Assembly (NCBI GenBank): GCA_947650285.1
Contig: CANTFL010000037.1
Coordinates: 62,001 to 126,000, forward strand
Length of the DNA stretch: 64,000 nucleotides
Source: Hyaloperonospora brassicae
Taxonomy: Eukaryota > Oomycota > Peronosporomycetes > Peronosporales > Peronosporaceae
Direction: 5' to 3'
The notes beneath the pieces are model-generated. The model had not been told where the DNA came from and ran no database searches. It saw nothing but the letters and a program-made list of their open reading frames with translations. The position numbers and the translations under genes are program-made. Positions 1 to 11,030 of the stretch are shown in pieces (positions within the stretch are counted from its first letter, which is position 1; every line of letters starts with the position of its first letter).

Positions 1-3000
1 TTCGCTTCGAGCATAAGAATTTCCGTCGACAAATGGACCAGGCTGAGCTAGAAGTATTGCTCGACAGCATGGCATTGCTGCGGCGTACCGAACATGGATG
101 CAGTAACAGATGTTCGTTGCTGTATCATCTAGCTGCGACCGATAATATGCTTGGTGCTGACGTCTCTATTATAATTATTCAGAGCCAAGGTATCCAAATT
201 CTTAGCAACATCGAGTCACCATAGAGAGAAGGTGCTTCAAATTGACAGTATTTTGCTGAAGTCATGCATGGTTTGATGTTTCCGCCAAGAAATACAATAT
301 TCGCTTTAACTCCGTACCTTTGACTAACTGACTAAGACCACTGGTGGCCTTACTACGATCTTACTCGCTATTGCATCTGTTTGAATCCACGAGTTACGAT
401 CCTAGGTACATGGCAAGTCGAATACATAAGCTCCTTTGACCCTTTGTCATCATGTTCGTAAACGAATGGCGGGTCCATCACGTTGAATTATATGTGTTCT
501 TGCCTGGTGTCAAGACCGTGGTTCTACGCATGATGTCAGGACGACGTCTGTGAGTTTAATAACGCAGACTTGCATAGAACAAAAATTGTTGGTTATAAGT
601 CGGATTGCGTCGCACCAGCGCACGGCCAAGTAGAGCTGACAATGGCTGCAACATCTGGAGTAAAAGGCGAGAGTCATCTACAAATCATACGGTAAAACAC
701 ACACGAAAACAGACTAGTATTGGGAGGTGAACTATTGCTAGGCGGATGTTTTACCTCAACACAGATACACTTGCAATAATGCGTTGTCAAATGGCATGGA
801 TACATAATTGGTCAGCACATTTGAACATAAGCATATTTGCACATATTGACTTTTCAATCAATGTTATGATCATTACAACAAAACCTGTTACTGCGCTGAA
901 CATCGTATTTCGCCGTTGTGGTGTATCGCACAAATTCGAGTTCGAATATTACTGTGCAGATACGCGAATAGCGCGGTAAAATCATGCAGTGTGACTTACC
1001 ATGCTTGCTTGTTGTCACATAAGCAAATTGGTGTGTACTTAAGGTCAGGACGATGCAAGTGCTGGGTCCAATGGTGGCCCATATCCAGTAGATATGGATG
1101 ACCCTCTTTTTCTTTGCAAATTCATGTCATAGCACAGACTGTGTCATGACGCTGTGAGCTTCCGTTTGGCCTTCATATTAGGCTTGCTGTTTACCGTTGC
1201 TATTAGTCTCTGTAACATATGCCATGCATCTGATCCGTCCGATTTATATTCTCGCGGCGGCCGCTCTTAGTTCTACGTCTACTATGACGGTTCATGGCGA
1301 GACGCTACTACCCACACTAATTAGAATCCAGATTCGTCGTATTTTGGGTTCTCTTCCATTTCGCCACCTCATACTCTACGCGGAATGTCTGTCGTTCAAA
1401 TGACTGTTTGGCGCTAGCGCGAGTAATCATTCTGTACTCGACAACTGCAGAACGAGCGCTAAAAGGCATCCTACTTTGGACTATGTGTGTATCTCATATA
1501 TTCGATGTGACCGCCGAATATATAAACAAATGTTTGTTTATAAGAACGGTGCAGGGTGACCCGGCATAAAGACCAGCGGAGACGATGCGTTACAGTCCTG
1601 TCTGCGCCAAAACACGCGACTTGCTAAGCTTGTCTAATACCAAAACGTATATTGCAAAGTACTCGTAAGCTATGCATTGTCGCCATTATTCTATCGCGAT
1701 ATTTACGTAGAAGGAAGCTGTGCTGGGCTGCATCATGCCAAGATCTTCTGCGCGGCAATGGGACATCTTATGGATCGACAGCATTAGCTATGGACAACGT
1801 TTTAAAATTGGTGGAGTCGCATATCTTGTGGTCGGTACATACACTCATTACCAGGACGGTGCGCGAGCACCTATCGTGAGATTCACTATCAGCAAATGTC
1901 GTTGACGCATTGCACTTTCATCGCGATGCAATGGATGCAAACATGTGACACCATCTACTTGGATGGATCAAAAGAGTGGTAGTGGAGGCTCTTCTTCTTC
2001 ATTACGGCCTGACGCAATAAATGGTATAATGTCGATCCCGAGGTCGATTCGTAAAAGATCGGACCGGTGTCGTACTATTATCCACAACCGTTGCAATAGC
2101 TGGAAACAGCTTACTATAGGTGTCGTCCTAAAGGACGGTCTGCTTCCATACACCTCCGATTTGCTGGTAAGCTACAGCATTGTCGGGGATCCGTTGCAAG
2201 GAGCTAACAATGTATGAAAGATTATGGCGGTGCAACCGATGCCGATATGGCGCTCAAAAGCATTTCGGATGCTACCATCTTCGTGTATGTCTGCAGCGAA
2301 TCTTACAATTTCCAGATCAATATCGGCTATACAAACCGAGTTAGCATGACGTCGAAAGACGTCTGTGTGCAGAAGAGCCGAGTAGGATGGAGCCATATCG
2401 TGAAATATTGATTATGAATGGGTAGGTAGACCGCGAAAAGGTATGTGCGACAATGAGTATGCGCTGTCTTGCAAATGATGGTGTGTGGGCATCTTGATAT
2501 CCGTGCTTCGTCGAGCGATGCATCAAACCCATTTGTGGCGCAAGCAGAAAGTCCTAGCGCAGCGCAGAGACTGCCGTCGGCAAAGATGTGTGATAGCATA
2601 GGATTGACAAACATCGTGTGCGACAAACAGCGGCATCTCAATTCGACAAAGCAGTATCTTGCTTCTGGAGTCATTAAACAGCTTTGATGCGGTAACTGTT
2701 TCTTCGTCATGATGCAGCATTTTGAAATGGTCGATAAAGGCCTGCGACAACGGCAGCACCGTCCGGTGCATGATTGGATTCTCGAATAAGTGTACAGTGC
2801 GAGCCTGCATTCGCGCCAACGAGCTCCTTGCCGACACTATCACAACAGGAAGGAAGTGGTAACACTAATTCTGCTTTCAGGTTGGTATTCTTTACACCGA
2901 CCAGGTAGATGGGCGTGACTTGTTTGTCAATCGGCAACGCCATTTAACGTCAAAAGTATTGTATTGAATGGGGCACGTGTTATTCTAGTCCGTTGCTTCG

Positions 3001-3807
3001 CTTGCACATGTGCAGTATGTCGCGCGTATAACGCAGAGCTTTGTGGACGACACGATGCTAGACATGCAAGCACTTTACAGCATCTTGCAAAAGACCGTGT
3101 ATTCTCTTCCTTCACGCCTTAACAGAGAGGTGTGAAATTCTGCATTCGCACAGCGCTCACCGAAGTACATGTGCACGCACGCTCAACGATAACAAGGAGC
3201 GCAAGTCGGTGGATGATTGAGGTATATCGACATTGCCTACACATCGATCGGCTTGTCGGCGCCTCTCATGACGCACGAAGCCATACTCAACGCAATGGCC
3301 ATCGTCAAGCGCAAACGTCGATTACTTTTGCACACAGATGACGAGAACGTCTTGTTCACGCGAAGCATCTAAACATGGTCCAGACCAAGAAGTGAGACAT
3401 ACTTATTGGCGCTAGCGATGGGCTCTCTTTCGTCACCGTCGGCACCTCATCTACAGGCTACTCGCTGACCTTCCCAAGCCACGTCTTAGACATCGAGTTG
3501 ACAACATCCACGCCAAGAAACTCAGCCTAATCACTTCACCAAAGCCCCAAGCTTCGGTCTTCACTGCACTACAACCATCGTCTGCCACGTACAGAACGTC
3601 GCTCCGTTGGCCCCAAGCAAGAAGCACCCTTTGATACAACAATGCACGCAGGTGACATCCACAACCGACATGTCGACCTCAACTAGTTGATCAAACCCAC
3701 CGCTCCACGTCGTTCCGTCCACCTCAAACACTGCACGCCGTCACGTCAGCCTACACGCTTTCCTTCTCGCCCCCTCACCACGTTCCTCGTATCCTCAGCT
3801 CTCCTTG
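1..3807. other. Gene-poor left flank
   Basis: I see no convincing gene. Open frames on both strands are short (under about 130 codons), overlap each other, and lack recognisable motifs or a coding-like composition. The last few hundred bases before 3807 are C-rich on the plus strand and form the 3' flank of the Y14 gene. A decayed gene or transposon cannot be excluded. Confidence 0.5.
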
Positions 3808-4425
3808 TCACTTCGCACGTCCACGTCCTCGTCGTCGTTGTCGTCCATCCGTCTTGTCGTCCTGTTTCTGGAACGCCCAGTCCACGTGGATGACACTGCC
3901 CAGTATGTCATGCCCGTCAAGGCGCTCGATCGCAGCTTTCGCGTCGTCAAAGTGCGCAAACTCGACGAGCGCGTAGCCCTTGACAAAGCCCGACCGTCGG
4001 TCGAGGTTCAAGTGGATGTCTTTCACCTGCGCGTGCTCGGCAAACACGTCCGTCACGTCGTCTTCTTGGGCCTCTTCGTGGACGCCCGTGACAAACAAAA
4101 GATACCCTTCGACCGATCGCAGCGCATTCGAATGGTCCCGTGATCCTTTGGCCGGCGCGCGCAACGTCTCAAAGACTCCGCTCTTCGCCGGGTAGCGACT
4201 GACGTCCATGGCCGCAGACCCCGAGCCACGGCCTTTGACCACGCGCTTCGTGTCCCGACGCTGCGCAAGCGCTGTGCGGTCCTCTTGTGCGACTTTCTGC
4301 TGCTGCTGCTGCTGCTGCTGCTCTTCCTCCTCCTCCTCGACGGCCATCGCCGTGTCGCTCTCGTAGTCCACTTCCTCCGTCATGTCGGTCGTCGAGTGAG
4401 GAGGGCGTGGGCGAAGAGGTCCCAT
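3808..4425 (-). CDS. RBM8A: RNA-binding protein Y14/RBM8A, exon junction complex core subunit
   Basis: A 205-residue protein with one RRM in its C-terminal half. The RRM is close to Y14: SVEGYLLFVTGVHEEAQEDD at the start, then an RNP1-like NLDRRSGFVKGYALVEF segment and a VIHVDWAF end. In other eukaryotes Y14 pairs with Mago in the exon junction complex and marks spliced mRNA in the nucleus; that role is inferred from family. The N-terminus has acidic patches and a glutamate run followed by a glutamine run, encoded by GAG/CAG repeats near 4290-4345 and probably length-variable. The C-terminus is Arg/Gly-rich (RQRRRGRGRAK), like the family tail. It is somewhat longer than animal Y14 because of the N-terminus. 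The start is the first ATG of the frame. No intron is needed. Confidence 0.93.
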   Translation of the reverse strand: MGPLRPRPPHSTTDMTEEVDYESDTAMAVEEEEEEQQQQQQQQKVAQEDRTALAQRRDTKRVVKGRGSGSAAMDVSRYPAKSGVFETLRAPAKGSRDHSNALRSVEGYLLFVTGVHEEAQEDDVTDVFAEHAQVKDIHLNLDRRSGFVKGYALVEFAHFDDAKAAIERLDGHDILGSVIHVDWAFQKQDDKTDGRQRRRGRGRAK

Positions 4426-4669
4426 CGCGCGAAACGATTGGTTGAAAAGCGCTCGCGGACTCGGCCGACGCGAAAAGGGCGAAAGTATAACGTATACTAC
4501 GCACGACGTAATTTATTGACCCGTTGATGACGCACCGAAGAGCGCAAAAAAAGATGCGGTTGATCCCGACTGAAGTCGACAAAGTATCATCTGTTGGGTT
4601 TTACACGACGTGTCAATAATGAGCAAGAGGATAGTCATGTTAAGGGTCTACGCGGCCTTCTGGACGCGC

Positions 4670-5779
4670 TCACACGTCCCTCGACGTGCGAAAGCGGTGC
4701 AGCGGCTCGCCGTCCTGCAGTGCTGCCATGACTTTACTGTCTTGGTCTTCAATCATCTCGGCCCGCGTTGCAATGTCCTGCGCGCGGTCCGCTGGAATCA
4801 CAAGGACGCCGTTCAGATCGCCGCGGATGATATCGTTTGGCCGCACGACGCACCCAGCAACGAGGATAGTGCTGTTCACTTGCGTGACCGTAGTCGCCCC
4901 CTTCTCGCCATGCACTGACGTTGCGGTGGCAAACGCAGGAAAGCTCATGGCGCACAACTCGCGCACGTTTCGCACGCGTCCGTTCGTCACAACACCCGCA
5001 GCGTTGCGTGCTTTGGACGCAGTGGCCAACAAGGCACCAAACACGGCCGTCGTGCTCTTTTCCGGTGCACTTATGACCACCACGTGGCCCATTTCGACCG
5101 TATCGATGTAGTCGCACGAGCTACTATGGACCAGCGCTCCGGTGAGCGGCATCACCTCGACAGTGAATGCAGGTCCACAAATGTTCATGGCCAACGGCGC
5201 ATCGTACCCTCGCACGAGGCCGACGTCCACCAAGTACCCGTCCAGCTTCATCTGAGCCATTGCGTCTGCAATCACACAAGTCGAGAGCTTGGCCAGGCGC
5301 AATAGCACTTCGGTGCTGTCTTGCGGTGGCTCGTTTTCCGACTCCAACATATTAGTGAGCAGCTGGTGGTCCGATCGTCGAAGCGCCAGCGACTGCGCCG
5401 TCTCGACGCCAGCAGCAACGTAAGCGTCGGATCGTGGAACAGGGAGCGACGTTATGGTCGCAACCGCTCCCTCAATCTCTTTGATCGCCTCGTCGTCGTT
5501 ATTGCTGTTATTGTGGGGCTCGTGCTGGGCAGCTTCGTGCGTCGGGTGTATGGCTCCAGCTGAAAGCGGACCACCCGCGTCGGTCGTCGCTTTTCGCGTC
5601 CGCTGGTTGGTCTGGAAACCAGGCGCGCACGACATCTTGAGGTGCTCGGCGAGGCGCGTGGCGTTGCTCGCGTACTGCTTGTCGCACTTCTTGCATTGGT
5701 AGCGGACGAGTCCTTTGTGGTCTGCTTCGGGCTCGAGACGGACAAAGAAGTCGTACACATTACTGGGCTTTCGACCCAT
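4670..5779 (-). CDS. BED-type zinc finger fused to an RraA-like (HMG/CHA aldolase fold) domain
   Basis: A 369-residue protein starting at the ATG at 5779 (MGRKPSNVYDFFVRLEP). Residues 1-60 form a BED-like finger: a YDFF start, the pair CKKC, then H and C in LAEHLKMSC, the usual DNA-binding C2HC order. A Ser/Asn/Glu-rich linker follows. From about residue 155 to the end is an RraA-like domain with family signatures: VIADAMAQM near the start, GVVTNGRVRNVRELCAM at the active-site loop, and GCVVRPNDIIRGDLNGVLVI. RraA-fold proteins include 4-hydroxy-4-methyl-2-oxoglutarate aldolases and RNase E inhibitors. The loop G-x20-R-D/N motif is seen here as NGRVRN, where the usual Asp of GRVRD is Asn. A BED finger joined to this fold is unusual and suggests DNA targeting, but that is inference. 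It is divergently paired with the paralogue at 6473. Confidence 0.85.
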   Translation of the reverse strand: MGRKPSNVYDFFVRLEPEADHKGLVRYQCKKCDKQYASNATRLAEHLKMSCAPGFQTNQRTRKATTDAGGPLSAGAIHPTHEAAQHEPHNNSNNDDEAIKEIEGAVATITSLPVPRSDAYVAAGVETAQSLALRRSDHQLLTNMLESENEPPQDSTEVLLRLAKLSTCVIADAMAQMKLDGYLVDVGLVRGYDAPLAMNICGPAFTVEVMPLTGALVHSSSCDYIDTVEMGHVVVISAPEKSTTAVFGALLATASKARNAAGVVTNGRVRNVRELCAMSFPAFATATSVHGEKGATTVTQVNSTILVAGCVVRPNDIIRGDLNGVLVIPADRAQDIATRAEMIEDQDSKVMAALQDGEPLHRFRTSRDV

Positions 5780-6472
5780 GGCGGCTGACTTCACGGGAGG
5801 ATGTAGTTTACGGCTCGCAAGTTTTTGTGACGGAGAAGATTGCGAGCCAAAACAGCAGTGGGGCGCGCGCGATAGGGCTTGTTTGCCTTCTTTTGACCAA
5901 TCAGCAGCATCCACGGCCAACCAAACATGCCTCGGGCAGCTTGAGTATCAGCCAATCATAAGTGCTGCGTGAGCGCCAAAGCACCTCGCACACTTCAACG
6001 TGCGCCAAGAATGAAGGACCTCGTACAATCAATCTGCCTAAGTATACATCCATCAGCAGCGCCGCTGATGACTGGCTGATGTCTTATGCCATGAGTTTGC
6101 AATGTGCTAGATAGTCCAGGTTGCAACTCCTTTCCACAAATGGCTACTTGAACGAAGGTGTCTGAATACGAAGGCCGGTATCGCTGGAACACCCTCCTGC
6201 ACAAGTAAACACGCAAATGGCTGTGGTCTAAATGGAGGCATTTTCGAATTCGTTGACTTTATTTGCTCTAAAAATAGGAGCACCGAGGTACATTGACCGT
6301 ATTTGCTCCAATGAGAAAATTAAAAACGTTGACTTTATTTCTGCTCGATAAAGGTGTGGCTATGACGTCAAATGGTACTCATATCAGCTATTTCCTGCAC
6401 ATTGTCAACCTACCTTCTCCCTCCAGCTACCTGATATGTGATTGGCTGAAAAGACCTCACGCAACCATCGCA
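5780..6472. promoter_or_regulatory. Shared intergenic promoter between divergent RraA-like paralogues
   Basis: A 693-bp region between two start codons that point away from each other. CCAAT boxes are visible at 5897-5901 and 5952-5956 on the plus strand, and an inverted one (ATTGG) at 6441-6445, 28 bp before the right-hand ATG. CCAAT boxes are common in eukaryotic promoters. Which gene each serves is not shown by the sequence. A frame upstream of 6473 stays open to 6293, so an upstream start is possible but less likely. Confidence 0.5.
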
Positions 6473-7180
6473 ATGCCACGCACGTCTCAAGCCATGGCGA
6501 CGTCGGTGCTCGAGGCGCAGCAACGACTGTCCACGCTCTCCGTCTGCGCTATCGCAGACGCAATGGCAAAGCTGCAGATCCATAGCCATCTCGTGGACGT
6601 ACTTCCAGTTCCGAGCTCTCTGTCTTCCTCCTCGTCGTCGTCGTCGTTCTTGACCACTAACATTTGCGGGTCCGCGTTTACGGTTCAACTTGTACCCGCA
6701 ACAGGCGCCAGCGTCAAGAAACAGTCATTCCACTACGTCGACAAGACCGCGTCGGGTCAAGTAATTGTCATCAGTGCTCCATCGGGCAGCACGTCGGGCG
6801 TCTTTGGTGGCCTCTTGGCTGCAGCTGCCAAGGCTCGAGGTGCAGTGGCAGTTGTGACGGACGGCCGAGTGCGGGACGTGCAGGAATTGAGCGCTATGGA
6901 CTTTCCTGCTTTCTCGTGCGGGACGTCCGTGCACGGACAGCAAGGGGCAACGACCGTCGCCGACGTGAACTGCCCTATCGTCGTTGCTGGCTGTGTCGTG
7001 CGGCCGAACGACATTATCCGAGGCGACGTCAATGGTGTGCTTGTTGTCCCGATTGAACGTGCAGAGGAAGTAGCTGCCATGGCGGCGAGGATTGAACAAC
7101 AGGATGATCATGTTGCAAAAGCTGTGAAGCAGGGCTCTGGTCTGCAAGAGTCTTTTCGGCGCTTTCGCTCGAAGCTATAA
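6473..7180 (+). CDS. RraA-like protein without the BED finger (paralogue of 4670-5779)
   Basis: 235 residues from the ATG at 6473 (MPRTSQAMATSVLEAQQRL). The whole protein is one RraA-like domain, the usual length for the family. Signatures match its neighbour: CAIADAMAKLQ, VVTDGRVRDVQELSAMDF, GATTVADVNCPIVVAGCVV and RPNDIIRGDVNGVLVVP. The catalytic-loop GRVRD is intact here, unlike the BED-fused copy. A serine run (SSLSSSSSSSSF) near residues 45-58 is low-complexity. The fold covers HMG/CHA aldolases and related enzymes; the substrate cannot be read from sequence. An alternative start is the ATG at 6494. The stop lies 88 bp from the convergent gene at 7269. Confidence 0.88.
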   Translation: MPRTSQAMATSVLEAQQRLSTLSVCAIADAMAKLQIHSHLVDVLPVPSSLSSSSSSSSFLTTNICGSAFTVQLVPATGASVKKQSFHYVDKTASGQVIVISAPSGSTSGVFGGLLAAAAKARGAVAVVTDGRVRDVQELSAMDFPAFSCGTSVHGQQGATTVADVNCPIVVAGCVVRPNDIIRGDVNGVLVVPIERAEEVAAMAARIEQQDDHVAKAVKQGSGLQESFRRFRSKL

Positions 7181-7268
7181 GAGATGTCGTTCGTTGGTCC
7201 AAACTGTCTGCAACGAGTTGACAATGCATTTGACGTTTGACCACGATGGAGTGACAACCGTGACCTCA

Positions 7269-8936
7269 TCACTTTCGTACTTGCAGGTACTGAGCTTCTA
7301 GCGCTTGTTCTGGGATTGTCTGGAGCTGCGAAAGTGCTTGCGAAAGCACCACGTCGTCTAGTAGACACGCGCGTAGATCCCTCGCACTTTGCTGGCTCTG
7401 GCTCTGTGTAACCAAGTACTGCAGCGCGTCGTCCAAGTAGTCGCGGCAGTTGTGGACGCTGACGATCTCCAGTTCCCTAACGACTACAGCGTTCATCTCC
7501 ATGGCAACAAGCGATGGCGGGTACAGCTCCAAGCGCGACCTGTCCACGAGCACAATGCAGCCCATGGACTGTACCAGCGATAGCGCAAGCCCGGTCGAAG
7601 CTTTGGAGCCGACGAGATCCACGACAGCGTCCAATGCTAGCTCAGCCTGTCGTGTCAGCAAGTAGGCCGCATCAGCGGGTTCATGAAGATCCAGGGGAGT
7701 GACCGAGGCGTACTGTGACCAGACGGAGCTGCTCCAAGTGGCTGTCGTAGAGAACAGGTGCAAATTTTGCGCCGAAATCTGCACGTCTTGGTGCAGGAAC
7801 CGCGTCAGCAGATTGGAGACGATAGTTGCAGGCCCGTCCGACAGAATCGCAACGTTGGTCACCTGTCGTCGCTGCAACTCGCTGACGATGGAGAGAACGA
7901 CAGACATGTCGTCAGCTAGTAGTGCTAGATCGTCGGGGACACTGGGAGGGACTACAGCCAGGTTCGACGCTGGCAGCACAATGTATTCGGCAAGTGTTCC
8001 AATGGAAGCGCTGACGCCTACCACAGACGTAGAGCTGCAAGTCGATCCCTGGGGCAGCGCATCGTCACGGTTGCTTTCGTCTAGCTGCTCGCACTGACCC
8101 GCACGCCTTCGCATGAGATACGGCGACGCAACGACCCTGTCCAACACCTTGACAGGACCGACAGTCGTGCGCTCTGTCTGCTCCGAGGCCGAAAGCTGCA
8201 GTCCACTAACAGTGCCGACGAACGATCTCCCCAAGACGCCATTCCTGCCCACAATTTTGCCACGACACGTCTGCGCATCAAAGAGCGAAGCTGCTGCTCG
8301 CAAGACGTGCACTGTTGCTTCACCTGCACCTGCAGTGTTGCAAGCAACGCGTGTACACGAGACGACCGGTGGGTCCTCGCCGCATCGACATGCAGCTCTC
8401 ACCGCGAGCATATCCGCTACAGCAACCACGTTCTCGCGCGTAGACGCGTCGCCAAGACCCGTCTCGTTGCTCCCATCTGCGCGTGTCGCGCATGTTTGCA
8501 GCAATAACCGCAATTCTTCTCTCTTTGGCAAACCAAACTGCTCGTCCAGTGTCGCAACGAGGTCGTGGAAACTGGACGTATCGAACAGGTCCATCGGAAG
8601 CTGCTCTTGTCTAAGCCATTGAGCAAGTGCGAGCTTGGCCTCTTGAGCTCGATCAACAGCGTGCATCCCTGCGCGTTCAGCCGACGGTGGGGCCGTTGCT
8701 GTCTCCTCCTGCATCGTGCGGCTACTCTCCACGCTCAATGATGCGCTTCCACGCTGCTCCAGCCGCGCCTTCTCACGGTGTCGCTCGTGATGCTGCGTGA
8801 GGTCATGCGTCTTGTTAGTGGCGCCTAGAAGACACGTACGTGACGTGGCATCGTCGGTAGTCACGTTCGGAGACACGCTCGGGCCGTCGATTGCGTCGGT
8901 ACGAGTGACTGTCTCAGTGGCCGCCTCGTCCGACAT
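7269..8936 (-). CDS. Medium-chain dehydrogenase/reductase-like protein, probably non-catalytic
   Basis: 555 residues from the ATG at 8936, no intron. The first 100 residues are low-complexity Thr/Glu-rich. Residues about 165-330 look like the GroES-like half of the MDR superfamily: FDAQTCRGKIVGRNGVLGRS, then GTVSG and a VLDRVVA segment, later GTLAEYIVLPASNLAVVP, which is typical of quinone oxidoreductases. The following part resembles the nucleotide-binding half (VTNVAILSDGPATIVSNLL, LDAVVDLVGSKASTG), but the usual Gly-rich GxGxxG/A loop is absent. The zinc cysteines of alcohol dehydrogenases are also not seen. This suggests a regulatory or dead paralogue. The family call is moderate; the coding call is strong because of the long frame and coding composition. 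Confidence 0.78.
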   Translation of the reverse strand: MSDEAATETVTRTDAIDGPSVSPNVTTDDATSRTCLLGATNKTHDLTQHHERHREKARLEQRGSASLSVESSRTMQEETATAPPSAERAGMHAVDRAQEAKLALAQWLRQEQLPMDLFDTSSFHDLVATLDEQFGLPKREELRLLLQTCATRADGSNETGLGDASTRENVVAVADMLAVRAACRCGEDPPVVSCTRVACNTAGAGEATVHVLRAAASLFDAQTCRGKIVGRNGVLGRSFVGTVSGLQLSASEQTERTTVGPVKVLDRVVASPYLMRRRAGQCEQLDESNRDDALPQGSTCSSTSVVGVSASIGTLAEYIVLPASNLAVVPPSVPDDLALLADDMSVVLSIVSELQRRQVTNVAILSDGPATIVSNLLTRFLHQDVQISAQNLHLFSTTATWSSSVWSQYASVTPLDLHEPADAAYLLTRQAELALDAVVDLVGSKASTGLALSLVQSMGCIVLVDRSRLELYPPSLVAMEMNAVVVRELEIVSVHNCRDYLDDALQYLVTQSQSQQSARDLRACLLDDVVLSQALSQLQTIPEQALEAQYLQVRK

Positions 8937-9783
8937 GGCACTACGTCTGTGAGGCAGTCAACACGTCCCACGTGACTCGCAATGTATAGAAGCGCTGCGC
9001 CAAAGTGGACTACAGTGTCGCGATTTTGTTTACGGACGGCTGGTGATGGCCAGTGGTTATCTCGTTGGTTTCTGATTTGTGATTGTTACTTCCGGGTAGC
9101 CAAACGTAGTCCTCGAGGAAAGCTGTCGCAGAACGAGTTGTGAAAGGATCTGCGGACATCGTTGTTGCTACTTGTGATGACGGTCGACCCTCGGATAAGT
9201 GATGGGCTTGGTGGAGGAAGGATTGCAGGGATTTGTAGCGAAGGTTCGACCGTATTGCATGGTAGTGTAATTTACACCTGGTAATGGAGTGACATAGATT
9301 AAAGAGCGTATTATGGCAAACAAAAGGAAGCCGCTTGTTTCCGAGCCGAAACGCCCTGGTAAAGACTTGCCCAACAACATGCAAGTGATCGCCAGGCTGC
9401 TGACGAGGTACTGTTCGTGCGCTTGACAGATGTCGATGAAAGCGATTCGTAGCCTATAACTCACCGGTCGCTGCTCCCGCGACCAAACAGAGCAGCAATC
9501 TAATCAATGCAAACTTACGTGGCGATGGACCGCAACCATCGGTTTCCTGCGTTGACCTATCCTCGACTGTCAATTCTCCTCGATAGTTTAGTAACGGGAC
9601 CGAGTCACCATGAACAGCTTCTATCGCAGTGAAAAAAGAGGCGCCTTGGTTTTTATGTCAACTTGACATTATTCACATTCTAAGAAAGTAAAGTACCAAA
9701 TGCTCACGATAAAAATGCGCTAATAGAGAGAAAATCAAGAGACTCCGAGACGGTCTATTTATATAGAATCATGTACAAGATGT
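8937..9783. other. Intergenic, nothing recognised
   Basis: Upstream flank of the dehydrogenase-like gene. Open frames are short and overlapping. No repeat or regulatory motif stood out. Confidence 0.4.
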
Positions 9784-10325
9784 CTAGAAAAAACATCTAA
9801 GATGGGTTACAAGCGCAGAGTCGGGCAGCCTGTCGCGGAAGATGTTCGGAGAGACCGGGACGTTGCTGAGTTTGTCAGAATCGGAAGTTATAGATCCAGA
9901 CATGCATTGCAGATAGCACTTTAAACGAAAATTTCGGACCGCGATGTTCACGTTTGACCAACGCTGTAAGTTGACGTATCCCAGATTCCCAAATTTTGAC
10001 ACGCGCTTTGAGAAACTGTGACCCGCTTACCGTGGAACACTGCGTCATTCCGCTCCCTCCACAGTTGAGCGAGATCGACAAAAATTATTAGAAAATTACG
10101 ACATTTTCCAGACCTCCACTGCAGTCTCAAAACTATCTCGGAAACGTTGCAAAAGTCGACTACTCTGCTGTGTTGATAATGCAGGACCTTATCGGCGCGC
10201 AGCTGAGAAAAGCCGTTCGATCTAATTGTATGGAAGAGACACCCCTCCAAGAACTGGTAATTTGCCCCAGCATGCTATGGCTCTAAGGCGATTCCAAAAC
10301 ACGTGGGATGGCTATTCTTTCACAC
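9784..10325 (-). pseudogene. Decayed non-LTR (LINE) retrotransposon 3' end
   Basis: Reading the minus strand from about 10310, one frame gives HVFWNRLRAIACWGKLPVL, which fits the HVFW-x-C-x3-A-x2-CW motif at the C-terminus of many LINE reverse transcriptases (the zinc-binding, zf-RVT, region). The first Cys of the motif is changed here. Another frame downstream gives IFVDLAQLWRERNDAVFHGK, the LWRERN-x-VF signature that usually follows. The two pieces lie in different frames with stops between and after them, so the copy is dead. Only the C-terminal part is recognisable; the rest may extend beyond 10325 but is interrupted by LTR-like sequence at 10693. Confidence 0.6.
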
Positions 10326-10692
10326 CTTGACACGCTGGTAGTGCATTGCAACTGTTGTCATCGAAACAACCCGCATGATTGATATTAAGTAGCTTTGTGG
10401 ATATATGGTTTCATATCCAAACATGGTCTTCCGCGAGACCATTTCAGTATCGTAAACTTAAGAGGGACGCTAATGCGAAGCCTCCCTCGTTTATTAATAT
10501 GCGTCGACCCGGACCGCAAACCGCTGCCAAATCGGTGTTAATGCGACCTAGATATGGATTTATGTAGCACGAACGCGTACCGTAACATGGTGGTTCGTAT
10601 TTTATCGTTCGAAGCGAGCTCCAAAACCGCCCACGGAACCCGATGATGTCAAAGGCGTGAAGGAGACGCCCTTTTGTTGCCTTAACCGGGTC

Positions 10693-11030
10693 TGTAACGG
10701 GTTAAGCCTGTTACATGTCATCGGCACGAATTGTGTCAATGTCAATATCATCTTAATTAATTATTTTACAATATTAACTTTGCAGTTCAATATTAAAGGA
10801 CTTTTACTTTCAGATGCAATATTCGGCACCGCTTCACAAATGGTTGATACAGGCCATTTATCAATAAAATAAACCACCAACTGATGCTAGACGCACGCAG
10901 TGGGTGGTAAGTGAGATTACGCATAAAACATTTGGATTCTGATTATATTGTGAGTAAGACAATGAAGGTATAGTAAAGGGCCCTAATTATATGAATTTGT
11001 ACAGTTTGACTTTCCATGACGTTTGAGCAA
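10693..11030 (+). mobile_element. Decayed LTR, related to the Ty3/Gypsy LTRs at 48-60 kb
   Basis: It begins TGTAACGGGTTAAGCC and TGTTACATG, matching the LTR 5' end at 48186 and keeping the terminal inverted arms TGTAAC/GTTACA. Further along, near 10870-10920, AACCACCAACTG, GACGCACGCAGTGGGTGGT and GTGAGATTAC correspond to the middle of those LTRs. After that, TAAAGGGCCCTAATTATATGA matches the AT-rich part of the LTR at 60129. The right end is vague. It looks like a solo or truncated old LTR. Confidence 0.55.

Noticed and set aside
6293..6472. N-terminal extension of the second RraA-like protein
   Set aside because: The extra residues are not RraA-like, contain the inverted CCAAT box, and the ATG at 6473 gives the normal family length.
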